Origin: Halolamina litorea
Lineage (GTDB): Archaea; Halobacteriota; Halobacteria; Halobacteriales; Haloferacaceae
DNA length: 64,000 nt
Reading direction: 5' to 3'
Assembly (NCBI RefSeq): GCF_026616205.1
Contig: NZ_JANHGR010000001.1
Span: 1,550,001-1,614,000 of the forward strand
Below the pieces are notes generated by a model. That model made no database searches. It had not been told where the DNA came from and was given only the letters and a program-made list of their open reading frames with translations. The position numbers and the translations under genes are program-made. Of the stretch, positions 17,487 through 26,208 are shown piece after piece (position 1 is the stretch's first letter; each line of letters opens with the position of its first letter).

Positions 17487-19520
17487 ATGAGTCTCGAACT
17501 CGGCGACGGCGCGGGCCGGGACTCCGGCGCGCTCGCCGACGCGTTCTACCCGCTGTACGACCTGCTGTTCGACTCCGACGGCGACATCGTCGCCGACGTG
17601 GAGGCCAAACTGGTCGAGGCGCGGATGAACCAGGCGGTCGAACTCTACCTCTCGAAGGCGCTGGCCGTCGGGACGCTGGTGGGCGGGGTGCTGTGGGCGG
17701 TCGGCTGCCTGCTGGGTTGGGCGGTGTTCGAACTCGGCTTCGTGGACCCCGACTCGCTCAGCCTCGGTATCCCCGTCGGCAGCGCCGAGACCGCGGCGCT
17801 ACTGCAGTCGGCGACGGTGCCGGTGGCGGTTCTGCTCGCCGGCCTCGTGTTCGGGAGCGTCGGGTTCGGGATGGGCTTCGGCACGCTCGCGGCGGTACCC
17901 TACTCCCGCGCGTCGGGGCGGAAACGCGAGATCAACATGCTGCTTTCGGACGCGGTGTCGTACATGTACGCCCTCTCCGTGGGCGGGCTGAACCAACTCG
18001 AGATCCTCGAGGCGATGGCCGACGCCGACGACACGTACGGCGAGGTCGCAAAGGAGTTCCAGAGCATCGTCAACGAGACGGAGTACTTCGGCACCGACTA
18101 CCGGAACGCGGTGCGCAAACAGTCGATGGAGACCCCCAGCGACGAGCTCTCCCAGTTCCTCACGGACATGCTGTCGATCATCAACTCCGGCGGGGACATG
18201 GAGCAGTTCCTCTACGACAAGAAGGAGAAACACATGCGGACCGCCAAACAGGAACAGGAGACCACCCTCGAAACGCTGGAGCTGTTCGGCGAGATGTACA
18301 TGACCCTCTCGTTGTTCCCGCTCCTGCTCATCATTATCCTCGTGGTGATGAGCATGATGGGCAGCGGCCGGGAACAGCTCATCTACGGCACCGTCTACGC
18401 GCTGATCCCGCTGACCGGTGTGGGCTTTCTGGTGATGATCTCGACGGTCAAACAGGACGAGATCGGCGACGGCTACCTCTCACCCGGCGACGGCAACGAA
18501 CGCCTCGAAGCCACCCAGCGGGAGGGGCTGATCCACCTCGGCCTGATCGAGGCGTTCAAAGGTCGGTTCAGCGTTTTCGACCGCATCCGCTCGCGCGAGG
18601 GGAACTACAAGACGAAGGAACTGCTCTCGGCGCCACAGCTCTTCTTCCGTGACAACCCCCTGTTCACGCTGGTGTTGAGCGTCCCGACGGCGGCGGCGGT
18701 GGTCGGGATGCTGTTCCTCGACGGCTCGGCGCCGACGGCGTGGGAGGGGATGATCGCGAACCCCATCTGGGGGACGGTCGTCTGGTTCTACATCCCGGCG
18801 TACATGACGCTGATCCCGCTCGCGGTGTTCTACGAGTGGAACGGCCTCACCCGGCGGTCGATCACCGGAAAGCTTTCCGAGAACCTCCGGAAGCTCTCGT
18901 CGGCCAACGACACCGGGCAGACGCTGCTCGAGTCGATCCAGACGGTCTCGGACACCTCGACGGGGAAACTCGCCGACGAGTTCGAGGTGATGTACGCGAA
19001 GGTCAACTACGGGATGAGCCTGCGTGAGGCGATGGTCGAGTTCAACAACAAGTACCACATCCCGCGGCTGGCCCGGACGATCAAACTGATCGCGGAGGCA
19101 CAGGAGGCCTCCAGCCAGATCACCGACGTGCTCTCGACGGCCGCACAGTCCTCGGAGAACCAGGACGACATCGAGCGCGAGCGCAAGTCCCGAACCCGGA
19201 TGCAGGTGGCGATCATCCTGATGACCTACCTGACGCTGCTTGCGGTCATGGCCATCCTCAAGACGCAGTTCCTCGACACGATGGCGGGGCTGGGCGGGCA
19301 GTCGGGTGGCGGCGAAGCGGCGGGTGCGGGGGGGCTGAGCTTCGGTGCCAGCATCGACACCCAACTGCTCTCGCTGCTGTTCTTCCACGCGGTGACGCTG
19401 CAGGCGGTGCTCTCGGGGTTCATCTCGGGCTACATCCGTGACGCCAAGATCATCTCCGGGGTGAAGTTCGTCATCATCCTCCAGACGCTCGCCCTCGCGG
19501 TGTGGGTGGTGGTCGTATGA
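17487..19520 (+). CDS. pilC: Type IV pilus membrane platform protein (T2SF/PilC-like)
   Basis: A 677-residue membrane protein, partner of the upstream ATPase. It contains two T2SF-type helical domains, each with a cytoplasmic helical bundle: the first near residues 140-260 (SVGGLNQLEILEAMADADD) and the second near 460-570 (SANDTGQTLLESIQTVS). Groups of hydrophobic segments lie at about 55-135, 270-325, 390-450 and 575-677. It would form the inner platform on which pilin-like subunits are assembled. Start ATG immediately follows the ATPase stop, and its TGA overlaps the next gene's ATG in ATGA, showing translational coupling. Confidence 0.92.
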   Translation: MSLELGDGAGRDSGALADAFYPLYDLLFDSDGDIVADVEAKLVEARMNQAVELYLSKALAVGTLVGGVLWAVGCLLGWAVFELGFVDPDSLSLGIPVGSAETAALLQSATVPVAVLLAGLVFGSVGFGMGFGTLAAVPYSRASGRKREINMLLSDAVSYMYALSVGGLNQLEILEAMADADDTYGEVAKEFQSIVNETEYFGTDYRNAVRKQSMETPSDELSQFLTDMLSIINSGGDMEQFLYDKKEKHMRTAKQEQETTLETLELFGEMYMTLSLFPLLLIIILVVMSMMGSGREQLIYGTVYALIPLTGVGFLVMISTVKQDEIGDGYLSPGDGNERLEATQREGLIHLGLIEAFKGRFSVFDRIRSREGNYKTKELLSAPQLFFRDNPLFTLVLSVPTAAAVVGMLFLDGSAPTAWEGMIANPIWGTVVWFYIPAYMTLIPLAVFYEWNGLTRRSITGKLSENLRKLSSANDTGQTLLESIQTVSDTSTGKLADEFEVMYAKVNYGMSLREAMVEFNNKYHIPRLARTIKLIAEAQEASSQITDVLSTAAQSSENQDDIERERKSRTRMQVAIILMTYLTLLAVMAILKTQFLDTMAGLGGQSGGGEAAGAGGLSFGASIDTQLLSLLFFHAVTLQAVLSGFISGYIRDAKIISGVKFVIILQTLALAVWVVVV

Positions 19521-20023
19521 GGACCCCACGGGACGGCGCCGCCGACCGGGGCCAGACCGTCCTCGACTACGCCATCGGGATGGGGGTCTTCTTCATCGCC
19601 CTGGCGTTCGTGATCGCCACCATCCCGGGGATGTTCGCCCCCTTCGTCGGCACGGGGGACACGCTGGTCGCGGACCGGGTGGCGACCACCGCGGCGACCG
19701 AACGGCTCGGTTCGCCGGACGACCCCTACGTGCTCGACCGGGACTGCACCGTCGCGTTCTTCGAGCAGGTGAACGGCGGCGACGCCGCCCCCTCGAACTG
19801 TCGGTTCGACACGACGGCGACGACGCTCAACGGCGTGTTCGGTCTCGACGACACCGAGTCGATCCAACTCCGTATCGAGGACGCCGACCGGCAGCCGGCG
19901 ACCCTCGACGGCGTCACGCTCGAAGCCGGGGAGGACCCGCCGAGCAGCACCTCCGTCACCACCGCCCGCCGGACGGTCGGGATCGACGGCGCGACCTACT
20001 GGCTGGAGGTGCGTGCGTGGTGA
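19517..20023 (+). CDS. Pilin-like protein 1 (DUF7287-like)
   Basis: A 168-residue protein with a type IV pilin-like N-terminus: a short polar leader, the cleavage-type sequence DRGQ at residues 10-13, then a hydrophobic helix (about 17-39, AIGMGVFFIALAFVIATIPG). The remainder is a soluble extracytoplasmic domain with two Cys (CTV near 76 and NC near 93) that could form a disulfide. The assignment to a DUF7287-type haloarchaeal family is from memory and tentative. The ATG at 19517 overlaps the preceding stop in ATGA. Confidence 0.8.
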   Translation: MRTPRDGAADRGQTVLDYAIGMGVFFIALAFVIATIPGMFAPFVGTGDTLVADRVATTAATERLGSPDDPYVLDRDCTVAFFEQVNGGDAAPSNCRFDTTATTLNGVFGLDDTESIQLRIEDADRQPATLDGVTLEAGEDPPSSTSVTTARRTVGIDGATYWLEVRAW

Positions 20024-20613
20024 GCGACGACGACCGCGGACAGGCCCACACGCTCGAAGCGATCACGGCGGGGATGTTGCTGCTCGCGAGCGTGCTGTTC
20101 GCGCTGCAGGTCACCGCGGTCACGCCGCTCACGGGGAGTACGTCGAGTCAGCACATCGAGAACCAACAGGCTGCGCTCGCGGAGGGGGTGTTGGCGGCCG
20201 AAGCCGACAACGGCACCGTCGTCCCCTCGTTGCTCTACTGGAACGAGAGCGCGGGGAGTTTCCACGGCGCGCCGGTCGCGGGCTACCACAGCGGCGGCCC
20301 GCCGACGGCGTTCGGCCGGGTACTCGACGCGACGCTCCGGGAGCGCAACATCGCCTTCGACGTGAACCTGTTCTACGTCCGTGGCGGCGGCGCCGACCGG
20401 GAGCGCCACTCGATGGTCGACCTCGGGTCGCCATCCGATCACGCCTCGGCGGCCACCCGATCGTTCACGCTCTACGACGACGACCGGATCCGGTACGCGA
20501 ACGGCTCGGCGGGCCCGACGCTGGCTAACGCGACCTACTTCGCGCCCGACGCGGCACCCGACAGCCGGGTGTACAACGTGATCGAAGTGGAGGTGGTCGT
20601 ATGGCGGATGTAG
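20020..20613 (+). CDS. Pilin-like protein 2 (DUF7288-like)
   Basis: A 197-residue protein opening with DDDRGQ, a prepilin-peptidase-type site, followed by a hydrophobic helix (AITAGMLLLASVLFAL). The remainder contains several N-x-S/T sequons (NGT, NES, NGS, NAT), fitting an exported, possibly glycosylated domain. A GTG at 20020 forms GTGA with the previous stop and lies eight bases after the GGAGGTG ribosome-binding-like sequence at 20005-20011; GTG at 20017 is an alternative. It overlaps the next gene by 13 bases. DUF7288 membership is tentative. Confidence 0.78.
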   Translation: MSDDDRGQAHTLEAITAGMLLLASVLFALQVTAVTPLTGSTSSQHIENQQAALAEGVLAAEADNGTVVPSLLYWNESAGSFHGAPVAGYHSGGPPTAFGRVLDATLRERNIAFDVNLFYVRGGGADRERHSMVDLGSPSDHASAATRSFTLYDDDRIRYANGSAGPTLANATYFAPDAAPDSRVYNVIEVEVVVWRM

Positions 20614-21584
20614 ACGACCGGGGCCAGCTGTTGATCGTCGGCGCGTTCACGTTCGCCGTGATGCTCGTGGCGCTGGCGGTGTTGCTCAACACCGCGATCT
20701 ACACCGGGAACGTCGCGACCCGCGACGCCGGCCCGGGGACCGGCGAGGCCATCGAGTACGAGGGCGAGGCGGCGACGATGGCACGCGACAGCCTCGGCGC
20801 GGTGAACGAGCGCGAGGGGGCAACTTACGCTGACCTCCGTGGGAACTTCACGCGCGCCGTCGACGATTGGGTGGCCATCACCCGCGTTCACGGGGCCACG
20901 TCGCTGGCCGGCGGCGGGCTCGAGCCGGTCGGTGACCCGACCCGGGGGACCCTGATCGAACAGCCGAACGAGCGCAACTTCACGAGCGCCGCGACCGCGC
21001 GGAACTGGACGGTCGCCAACGACAGCACGGTCCGGGCGTTCCGGCTGAACGTTACACAGGACTCCCTCGAGACCCCCCCGGACGGTGACCTGGTCGACAT
21101 CATCTTCGGCGAAGACGAACGGCCGAACTACTTCCACGTCCGGATCGACGACGGCGCCGAAACGTGGCGGATCTACTTCGCCCGGGACGCCAACGACAGC
21201 GTGAGCGAGGACGTGACCCTCTCGGTCGACCACGACGGCAGCAGCGACGCCTGCTCGGCGCCGGCCGACAACGGCACCGTCGCCGTCGACATCACCGGCG
21301 CCGAACTCGGGGGGAGTCACTGTGAGCCACTCGAGAACATGACGACGGCTCTCGACGACTCCTACACCGTCTCGTACCGCAACGGCGTGAACGGGACCGG
21401 TACCTACTCGCTGGTCTCGAACCGGGCGATCGGCCGCCTCGACACCGGCGCCGACACGACCGGGGCGAACGACCCGACCGCCGAGCGCGCACTCTACGAC
21501 GCGACGTTCCGGGTGACGTGGCGCACCGCGGACGTGTACTACCAGTCGGAACTCCGGATCGCCCCGGGGGAGGCAGATGACTGA
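20601..21584 (+). CDS. Pilin-like protein 3 (DUF7261-like)
   Basis: A 327-residue protein with DDRGQ at residues 5-9, then a hydrophobic segment (LLIVGAFTFAVMLVALAVLL), the pattern of a class III signal. The long exterior domain has many N-x-S/T sequons and an isolated Cys pair (DACSAP and SHCEPL) likely to be a disulfide. Function is inferred only from its place in the pilus operon: a minor pilin or a fibre-priming subunit. Its start lies inside the previous gene and its last eight bases overlap the next gene. DUF7261 membership is a tentative recollection. Confidence 0.8.
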   Translation: MADVDDRGQLLIVGAFTFAVMLVALAVLLNTAIYTGNVATRDAGPGTGEAIEYEGEAATMARDSLGAVNEREGATYADLRGNFTRAVDDWVAITRVHGATSLAGGGLEPVGDPTRGTLIEQPNERNFTSAATARNWTVANDSTVRAFRLNVTQDSLETPPDGDLVDIIFGEDERPNYFHVRIDDGAETWRIYFARDANDSVSEDVTLSVDHDGSSDACSAPADNGTVAVDITGAELGGSHCEPLENMTTALDDSYTVSYRNGVNGTGTYSLVSNRAIGRLDTGADTTGANDPTAERALYDATFRVTWRTADVYYQSELRIAPGEADD

Positions 21585-22983
21585 CGGCCCGCCGGCGCCC
21601 GAACCTGGGGCGTCGCTCCTCGACGACGACCGGGGCGTCTCGGTCACGCTCGGCTACGTGCTGACCCTCTCGATCACCGCCGTCATCGTCGCGGGGCTGC
21701 TCGCCGCCGGCGGCTCGTTGATCGAGGACCAGCGTCGGATGGTGGCGGCGGACGAACTCTCAGTCACGGGCCAGCAACTCGCCGTCGGCTTCGGCGAGGC
21801 CGACCGCCTCGCCGGCACGACCGACGACGGCACCGTCCGAGTGAACGTCGACCTGCCGAGCGGCGACAACAGCGACTACACGCTCCGGGTGGTGAACCAC
21901 CCGACTGCGGCCGGCCAGCCCGCGCGGGCGACGGTCGTTGCCAGCGCCGACGGCCTCGAAGTGTCCCGCAACGTCAGCTTCCGGACCGCGGCCCCGGTCG
22001 CCAACCGAACGGTGCCGGCCGGCCCGGTCACGATCACGTACACCGACAGCGACGGCGACGGCGAGCGGGAACTCGTCCTCGCCGAACGACGCCGTATCGC
22101 GCCGGATCCCCTCGATCCCGCCGGCTTCGGTCACGAGGAGGTCGTCTACGTGGACGCGGACACGGGCGAACTCAGGAGCGTCGCCCCCGACAACACGATC
22201 ACGAACTACGGCGTCGGGGCCAGCGCTATCGGGCCCAAACAGGTGGATCTGGACGGCGACGGCCTGCGGGAGGTCCCGTTCGTGAACAGCGCGAACGAAC
22301 TCCGAGTCGTCGACGCCGACGGGGAAACCCGGACGCTGGCGACCGACGCCGCGACCGCGTCGCTCCAGAACGGCTACACGTCGATGCTCGCGGTCGGGGA
22401 GTGGAACGGGTCGACCAGCGTCTTCTACATGAACACCTCCGACCTCGGCGGTGACGACGAGGCGACGATCTATCGTGTGGGCATCGACGGGGCCCCACGG
22501 AAGGTCACCGTCGCGGGGAACGGCGTCGAGGCAAACGCCATCGCCGGCATCGGCGACGTCAACGACGACGGGGACGCTGACCTCGTCTTCGTCGGCGGCT
22601 CACAGCGGGTCCGCTACATCGACGACGACACCATCACCGACACCAGCCAGGGCGTCGACGCCGACGTGGCGATGGGGGTGGGCGCACCGCGGACGTTCGC
22701 GAGCGGCGAGGTCGACCGCGTGCCGTTCGTCTCGAGCAACAACGTCCGACTGCTCAGCTACGTCGGCGGGAGCAGCGACGTTGAGGACCTCACCACCGGC
22801 GGCGTCGCCGCGCCGACCTACGTCTCCGGGATCGACTGGGTCGGCGACGGCGCGTTAGAGGTCGTCTACGTCGACAGCGGCTCCGGAACGCTCCAGTACG
22901 TGACACAGAGTGACACCGGCGGGACCGTCTACGGTCCCGACGGGAACGTCATCGAGGTCGACGAGAGCGTGGGGGTCGCATGA
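21577..22983 (+). CDS. Pilin-like protein 4 with FG-GAP-like repeats
   Basis: A 468-residue protein. The pilin-like leader ends in DDRG at residues 17-20, followed by a hydrophobic helix (about 23-46). After an alpha/beta pilin-like domain to about residue 155, the sequence turns into FG-GAP/VCBS-type calcium-loop repeats: DSDGDG at 157-162, DLDGDG at 224-229, DVNDDGDAD at 327-335, and a weaker one near 425. Such repeats form integrin-like beta propellers used in adhesion. The architecture suggests a tip adhesin or lectin-like subunit. The start overlaps the previous gene by eight bases. The pilin part resembles DUF7266-type proteins (tentative). Confidence 0.8.
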   Translation: MTDGPPAPEPGASLLDDDRGVSVTLGYVLTLSITAVIVAGLLAAGGSLIEDQRRMVAADELSVTGQQLAVGFGEADRLAGTTDDGTVRVNVDLPSGDNSDYTLRVVNHPTAAGQPARATVVASADGLEVSRNVSFRTAAPVANRTVPAGPVTITYTDSDGDGERELVLAERRRIAPDPLDPAGFGHEEVVYVDADTGELRSVAPDNTITNYGVGASAIGPKQVDLDGDGLREVPFVNSANELRVVDADGETRTLATDAATASLQNGYTSMLAVGEWNGSTSVFYMNTSDLGGDDEATIYRVGIDGAPRKVTVAGNGVEANAIAGIGDVNDDGDADLVFVGGSQRVRYIDDDTITDTSQGVDADVAMGVGAPRTFASGEVDRVPFVSSNNVRLLSYVGGSSDVEDLTTGGVAAPTYVSGIDWVGDGALEVVYVDSGSGTLQYVTQSDTGGTVYGPDGNVIEVDESVGVA

Positions 22984-23030
22984 GCCGGGATCGACGGGTG
23001 GGACTATCCGTATGGGGGTCCTACTGACCG

Positions 23031-24539
23031 ATGATGCCATCGGACCGCCGCGGCCAGTCGAACGTCGTCGGGGTGGTGCTCCTGCTCGGGATCACCATCC
23101 TCGGCACCGGCGTCGTCGTCGGCCTCGGCGCGCAGGCGTACGAAGACACCGAGCGGACGGCCACGGTTTCACAGGCCGAACAGTCCCTGACACAGTTCGA
23201 CTCCCGGGCCGCGGTCGTGGCGCTGGGCGAGAGCGTCTCCCAGCGCGTCGACCTCGGGAGCACCGGGGGCGGGGAGTTCGTCAGCGAGCGCGACTCGGGG
23301 TGGATCAGGATCGTCCACTCGAACGCCACCGGGTCAAGCGAGAACGAGACGATCTACAACGCCTCGTTGGGGTCGGTGAGCTACCGCAACGGCGATGTGG
23401 AGGTCGGCTACCAGGGCGGCGGGGTCTGGGAACGTCGGGGGAACGGGAGCACGATGCGCTCGCCGCCGGAGTTCAACTACCGCGGCGCGACGCTCACCCT
23501 GCCCGTGATCCGCGTCACCTCGGACGACCAGGCCTCGGGGCGGGTCAGCGCCATCGTCCGGCAGTCGAGTGATTCACGCCGAGTGTACCCCAACGACTCC
23601 ACCGACGGCGGCGAAACGTGGGACGACGCGGGCGCGCCCTACGGCGACGGGACGACGTACGCGAACCCCATCACCTCGGGGAACGTCACCGTCACCGTCC
23701 AGAGCCGCTTCTACGAGGGCTGGGCGGAGTTCTTCCGGACCAGAACGAGCGGCGAGGTCAGCGTCGACCACGACCGGGAGTTGGCGAACGTCAAGTTGGT
23801 CACGACCGACACCATCGGCGAGTTCGACCTCGGGGAGGTGATCGACGACAACGAACTCACCGCCCGTGGACAGGCGCCGGGCCACAGCCTCTCCCGGTTC
23901 AACATGACGTTCGTCAGCGGCGGCGGGAACGACTTCAACAACCACTACGCCGGCTTCTACACCGAGCGCGGTCCCCACCGCTTCGAGTACGTGGTCCACG
24001 TCCCGCAGGGCAACCCCAGCACGCTCGAACTCCGGATGTTCTACCGGAACACCGAGACCGGCGAACAACACGAGTGGGTCAACGACAGCATGCCCATCGA
24101 CAGCGGGCCGGTCCGACTCGTCGACACCGGCGGCGACACCCACCTGGTCGTCGACCTCACCGCCGGCAGCGCGACCAACGGGCTGAACCTCACCTATCGG
24201 GACACCACCGCCGGTGAGTCCTACTACGACTGGAGCGGGAGCCCGGACGGGACGGCCACCTTCGGTCACAGCGGCTCGGACGGGGAGCCGATCACGTTCG
24301 GAACGGCTGCCGGCGACCGCGACGAGGCGACGACGTACCTCCTCGCACGCCACTACATCGCGTTGATGGGTGACGAGTTCCCCCTCAACGCCCGGAGCAG
24401 TACCGGCGGGAACGGGAACGGGGCCCAACTCGACTTGGACGCCTCCCGAGGGACGTTCGACTACGAGTCCGGGGCCGGCGGGACCTACATCACCTACCTC
24501 CACGTCACCGAGAACGGCATCGAGGTCGAACTGGAGTAG
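23031..24539 (+). CDS. Pilin-like protein 5 (DUF7289-like), large minor pilin
   Basis: A 502-residue protein with the leader MPSDRRGQSN and the hydrophobic helix VVGVVLLLGITILGTGVVVG, closest of the five to the classical archaeal pilin N-terminus. The large exterior domain is beta-rich and has many sequons (NAT, NET, NAS, NGS, NDS, NVT, NMT, NLT). Two adjacent ATGs at 23031 and 23034 are equally possible starts. It follows the previous gene after 47 bases, the only real gap in the operon. It may be the last gene of the operon, because 228 non-coding bases follow. DUF7289 membership is tentative. Confidence 0.8.
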   Translation: MMPSDRRGQSNVVGVVLLLGITILGTGVVVGLGAQAYEDTERTATVSQAEQSLTQFDSRAAVVALGESVSQRVDLGSTGGGEFVSERDSGWIRIVHSNATGSSENETIYNASLGSVSYRNGDVEVGYQGGGVWERRGNGSTMRSPPEFNYRGATLTLPVIRVTSDDQASGRVSAIVRQSSDSRRVYPNDSTDGGETWDDAGAPYGDGTTYANPITSGNVTVTVQSRFYEGWAEFFRTRTSGEVSVDHDRELANVKLVTTDTIGEFDLGEVIDDNELTARGQAPGHSLSRFNMTFVSGGGNDFNNHYAGFYTERGPHRFEYVVHVPQGNPSTLELRMFYRNTETGEQHEWVNDSMPIDSGPVRLVDTGGDTHLVVDLTAGSATNGLNLTYRDTTAGESYYDWSGSPDGTATFGHSGSDGEPITFGTAAGDRDEATTYLLARHYIALMGDEFPLNARSSTGGNGNGAQLDLDASRGTFDYESGAGGTYITYLHVTENGIEVELE

Positions 24540-24767
24540 CCGGCTCCTCAGGCCCGCGAAAGAGCTTTTGGCGTCAGAACACGACGAACGAGTGCCGGAA
24601 TGTGCCGAGCCGGTGCCATCGACGGCGCCGGCACCACTGTGGCCAGTTCGCGGGCGGCCCGTTTCGGGCCGTCCGGGGAGCTGGCGGACCCAGCGCGTTC
24701 ACCCGCCGACGCCCACGGGCCGGCAAACGTTTTTCCCCGCGCAGTTCTGACCTCCGGACAAGCACAC
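24540..24767. other. Intergenic spacer after pilus operon
   Basis: No gene is supported. A forward frame opens at 24600 but is an in-phase extension of the regulator gene with Ala/Arg-rich residues unlike the acidic protein. A short T-run at 24730-24735 lies 33-38 bases before the regulator's ATG and could be part of its promoter or a terminator for the operon. Confidence 0.45.
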
Positions 24768-25325
24768 ATGTCCGAAAACCCCCAACCCGACGAGGAAACC
24801 GACGAGCCGAGCTCCGCACGGGAGCGGCTCGAAGAGGGCGCAGACAAGGCGATCGGCGAGTTCGACCAGGGCGTCGTCGACCTGCTCGCGTGGCTGCTCG
24901 ATACCGAGACGCGCGCACGGATCTACGTCTACCTCCGCCAGCACCCCGACAGCACCAGCGAGGAGGTGGCGGAGGGCACCGGCCTCTACCCGAGCACCGT
25001 CCGCGAAGCGCTCGCCGAACTGCACGATGAGGAGACGGTCTCGCGCGGCAAACGCGAGAGCGAGGGCGCCGGCAACAACCCCTACGAGTACGAGGCCATC
25101 TCCCCGAGCGAACTCGTCTCGGGGGCCGTCGGGCAGGTCCAGAACCAACTCAACGCGGTGTTCAACCTCGACGAGCGGCTCAGCCGCGGCGACGAGGGCA
25201 ACGACGAGGGCCCAGTGACGATTTCCGTGACGGGCGCCGGGGCGACCGAGACGGACGGCGATGCGGACGACGAGGTGGACGACGACGGCGACACCCCCAC
25301 GGCGGCCGACGCCGAGGACGAATGA
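24768..25325 (+). CDS. Winged-helix transcription regulator (TrmB/ArsR-like)
   Basis: A 185-residue protein. Acidic first 30 residues precede a winged helix at about 40-110: LLDTETRARIYVYLRQHPDS, then the recognition part GLYPSTVREALAELHDE and a wing with KRESEGAGNNPYEY. An amphipathic helix (LVSGAVGQVQNQLNAVFNL) may dimerise it. The tail is nearly all acidic. It lies between the pilus operon and coaD and could regulate either; the sequence does not decide. ATG 24768 is chosen because the upstream extension loses the acidic character. Confidence 0.85.
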   Translation: MSENPQPDEETDEPSSARERLEEGADKAIGEFDQGVVDLLAWLLDTETRARIYVYLRQHPDSTSEEVAEGTGLYPSTVREALAELHDEETVSRGKRESEGAGNNPYEYEAISPSELVSGAVGQVQNQLNAVFNLDERLSRGDEGNDEGPVTISVTGAGATETDGDADDEVDDDGDTPTAADAEDE

Positions 25326-25361
25326 CGGCGCTTTAACCGTCGGCACTCCGAGAGCCGGGGT

Positions 25362-25856
25362 ATGCAGGTCGCCATCGGGGGGACGTTCGACCCCGTCCAC
25401 GACGGTCACCGTGCGCTGTTCCGCCGAGCCTTCGAACTCGGCGACCTGACCGTCGGGCTCACCGCCGACGAACTCGCCCCGGAGACACGCCACGTCGAGC
25501 GGTACGTTCGGTCCTTCGAGGACCGGAAACGGGACCTCGAGGACGAACTCGGGCCGCTGGCTGAGGAGTACGACCGCGAGTTCGAGGTCCGCGAACTCAC
25601 CGAACCGACCGGGATCGCCACCGAACCGGAGTTCGACGCGCTGATCGTCTCGCCGGAGACCCGCGAGGGCGGCGAGCGCATCAACGAGATCCGCGAGGAA
25701 CGGGGCGACGACCCGCTCCGGATCGTGGTCGTCGACCACGTCCCCGCCGAGGACGGCGAACGCATCTCCTCGACGCGCATCGTCTCCGGCGAGATCGACC
25801 GGCACGGCAACCTCACGCCCGAGCGTGAGGGCCGGGGGAAAACGCGGCCGGAGTAG
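25362..25856 (+). CDS. coaD: Phosphopantetheine adenylyltransferase, archaeal type
   Basis: A 164-residue nucleotidyltransferase that converts 4'-phosphopantetheine and ATP to dephospho-CoA in coenzyme A synthesis. The nucleotide-binding motif GGTFDPVHDGH (residues 6-16) supplies the HxGH-type histidines, and ISSTRI near residue 132 is the C-terminal signature. Length matches the archaeal family. It lies 36 bases downstream of the winged-helix regulator and abuts, without any gap, the stop of the convergent TFB-like gene. Confidence 0.93.
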   Translation: MQVAIGGTFDPVHDGHRALFRRAFELGDLTVGLTADELAPETRHVERYVRSFEDRKRDLEDELGPLAEEYDREFEVRELTEPTGIATEPEFDALIVSPETREGGERINEIREERGDDPLRIVVVDHVPAEDGERISSTRIVSGEIDRHGNLTPEREGRGKTRPE

Positions 25857-26165
25857 CTACCAGGAGGGAGTCCGGAAGCCGGCCGCTTCGAGCAAGGGTT
25901 TCCAGCGTTGTTGGACCGACAGGCGAGAGACGTCCATAGCGTCGGCGACGGCCGTCTGTGCGCGCTCGTCGCCGGCGATCAGCGCCCCCGCGTAGAGTGC
26001 CGCAGCCGCGACGGCGGGTTTCGAGCGCTCGGCGTCCGGGACGTTGTTCAAGTAGAGGTCCTCGGCGGTCGAGCGGGCGTCGCTCCCGAGGTCGAGGCTG
26101 TCGGCTGCACGGCTCATCTCGGTCAGCCACTCCTCCTCCCGTACTCGGTCGCCTGCGCTGTACAC
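25857..26165 (-). CDS. Half-size transcription factor B-like protein (one cyclin repeat)
   Basis: A 102-residue protein similar to the second cyclin repeat of archaeal TFB. The stretch SKPAVAAAALYAGALIAG followed by AVADAMDVSRLSVQQRWK corresponds to the TFB helix pair whose last helix contacts the BRE promoter element. There is no N-terminal zinc ribbon, no B-finger and no first repeat. It could bind DNA but could not by itself recruit polymerase like full TFB, so it may act as a regulator or competitor. It directly abuts coaD tail to tail. Start ATG 26165 is the only good one. Confidence 0.75.
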   Translation of the reverse strand: MYSAGDRVREEEWLTEMSRAADSLDLGSDARSTAEDLYLNNVPDAERSKPAVAAAALYAGALIAGDERAQTAVADAMDVSRLSVQQRWKPLLEAAGFRTPSW

Positions 26166-26208
26166 GACTCAGGGTCCGTCGCCGACGGGCATAAACGACT
26201 CCCTCGGC

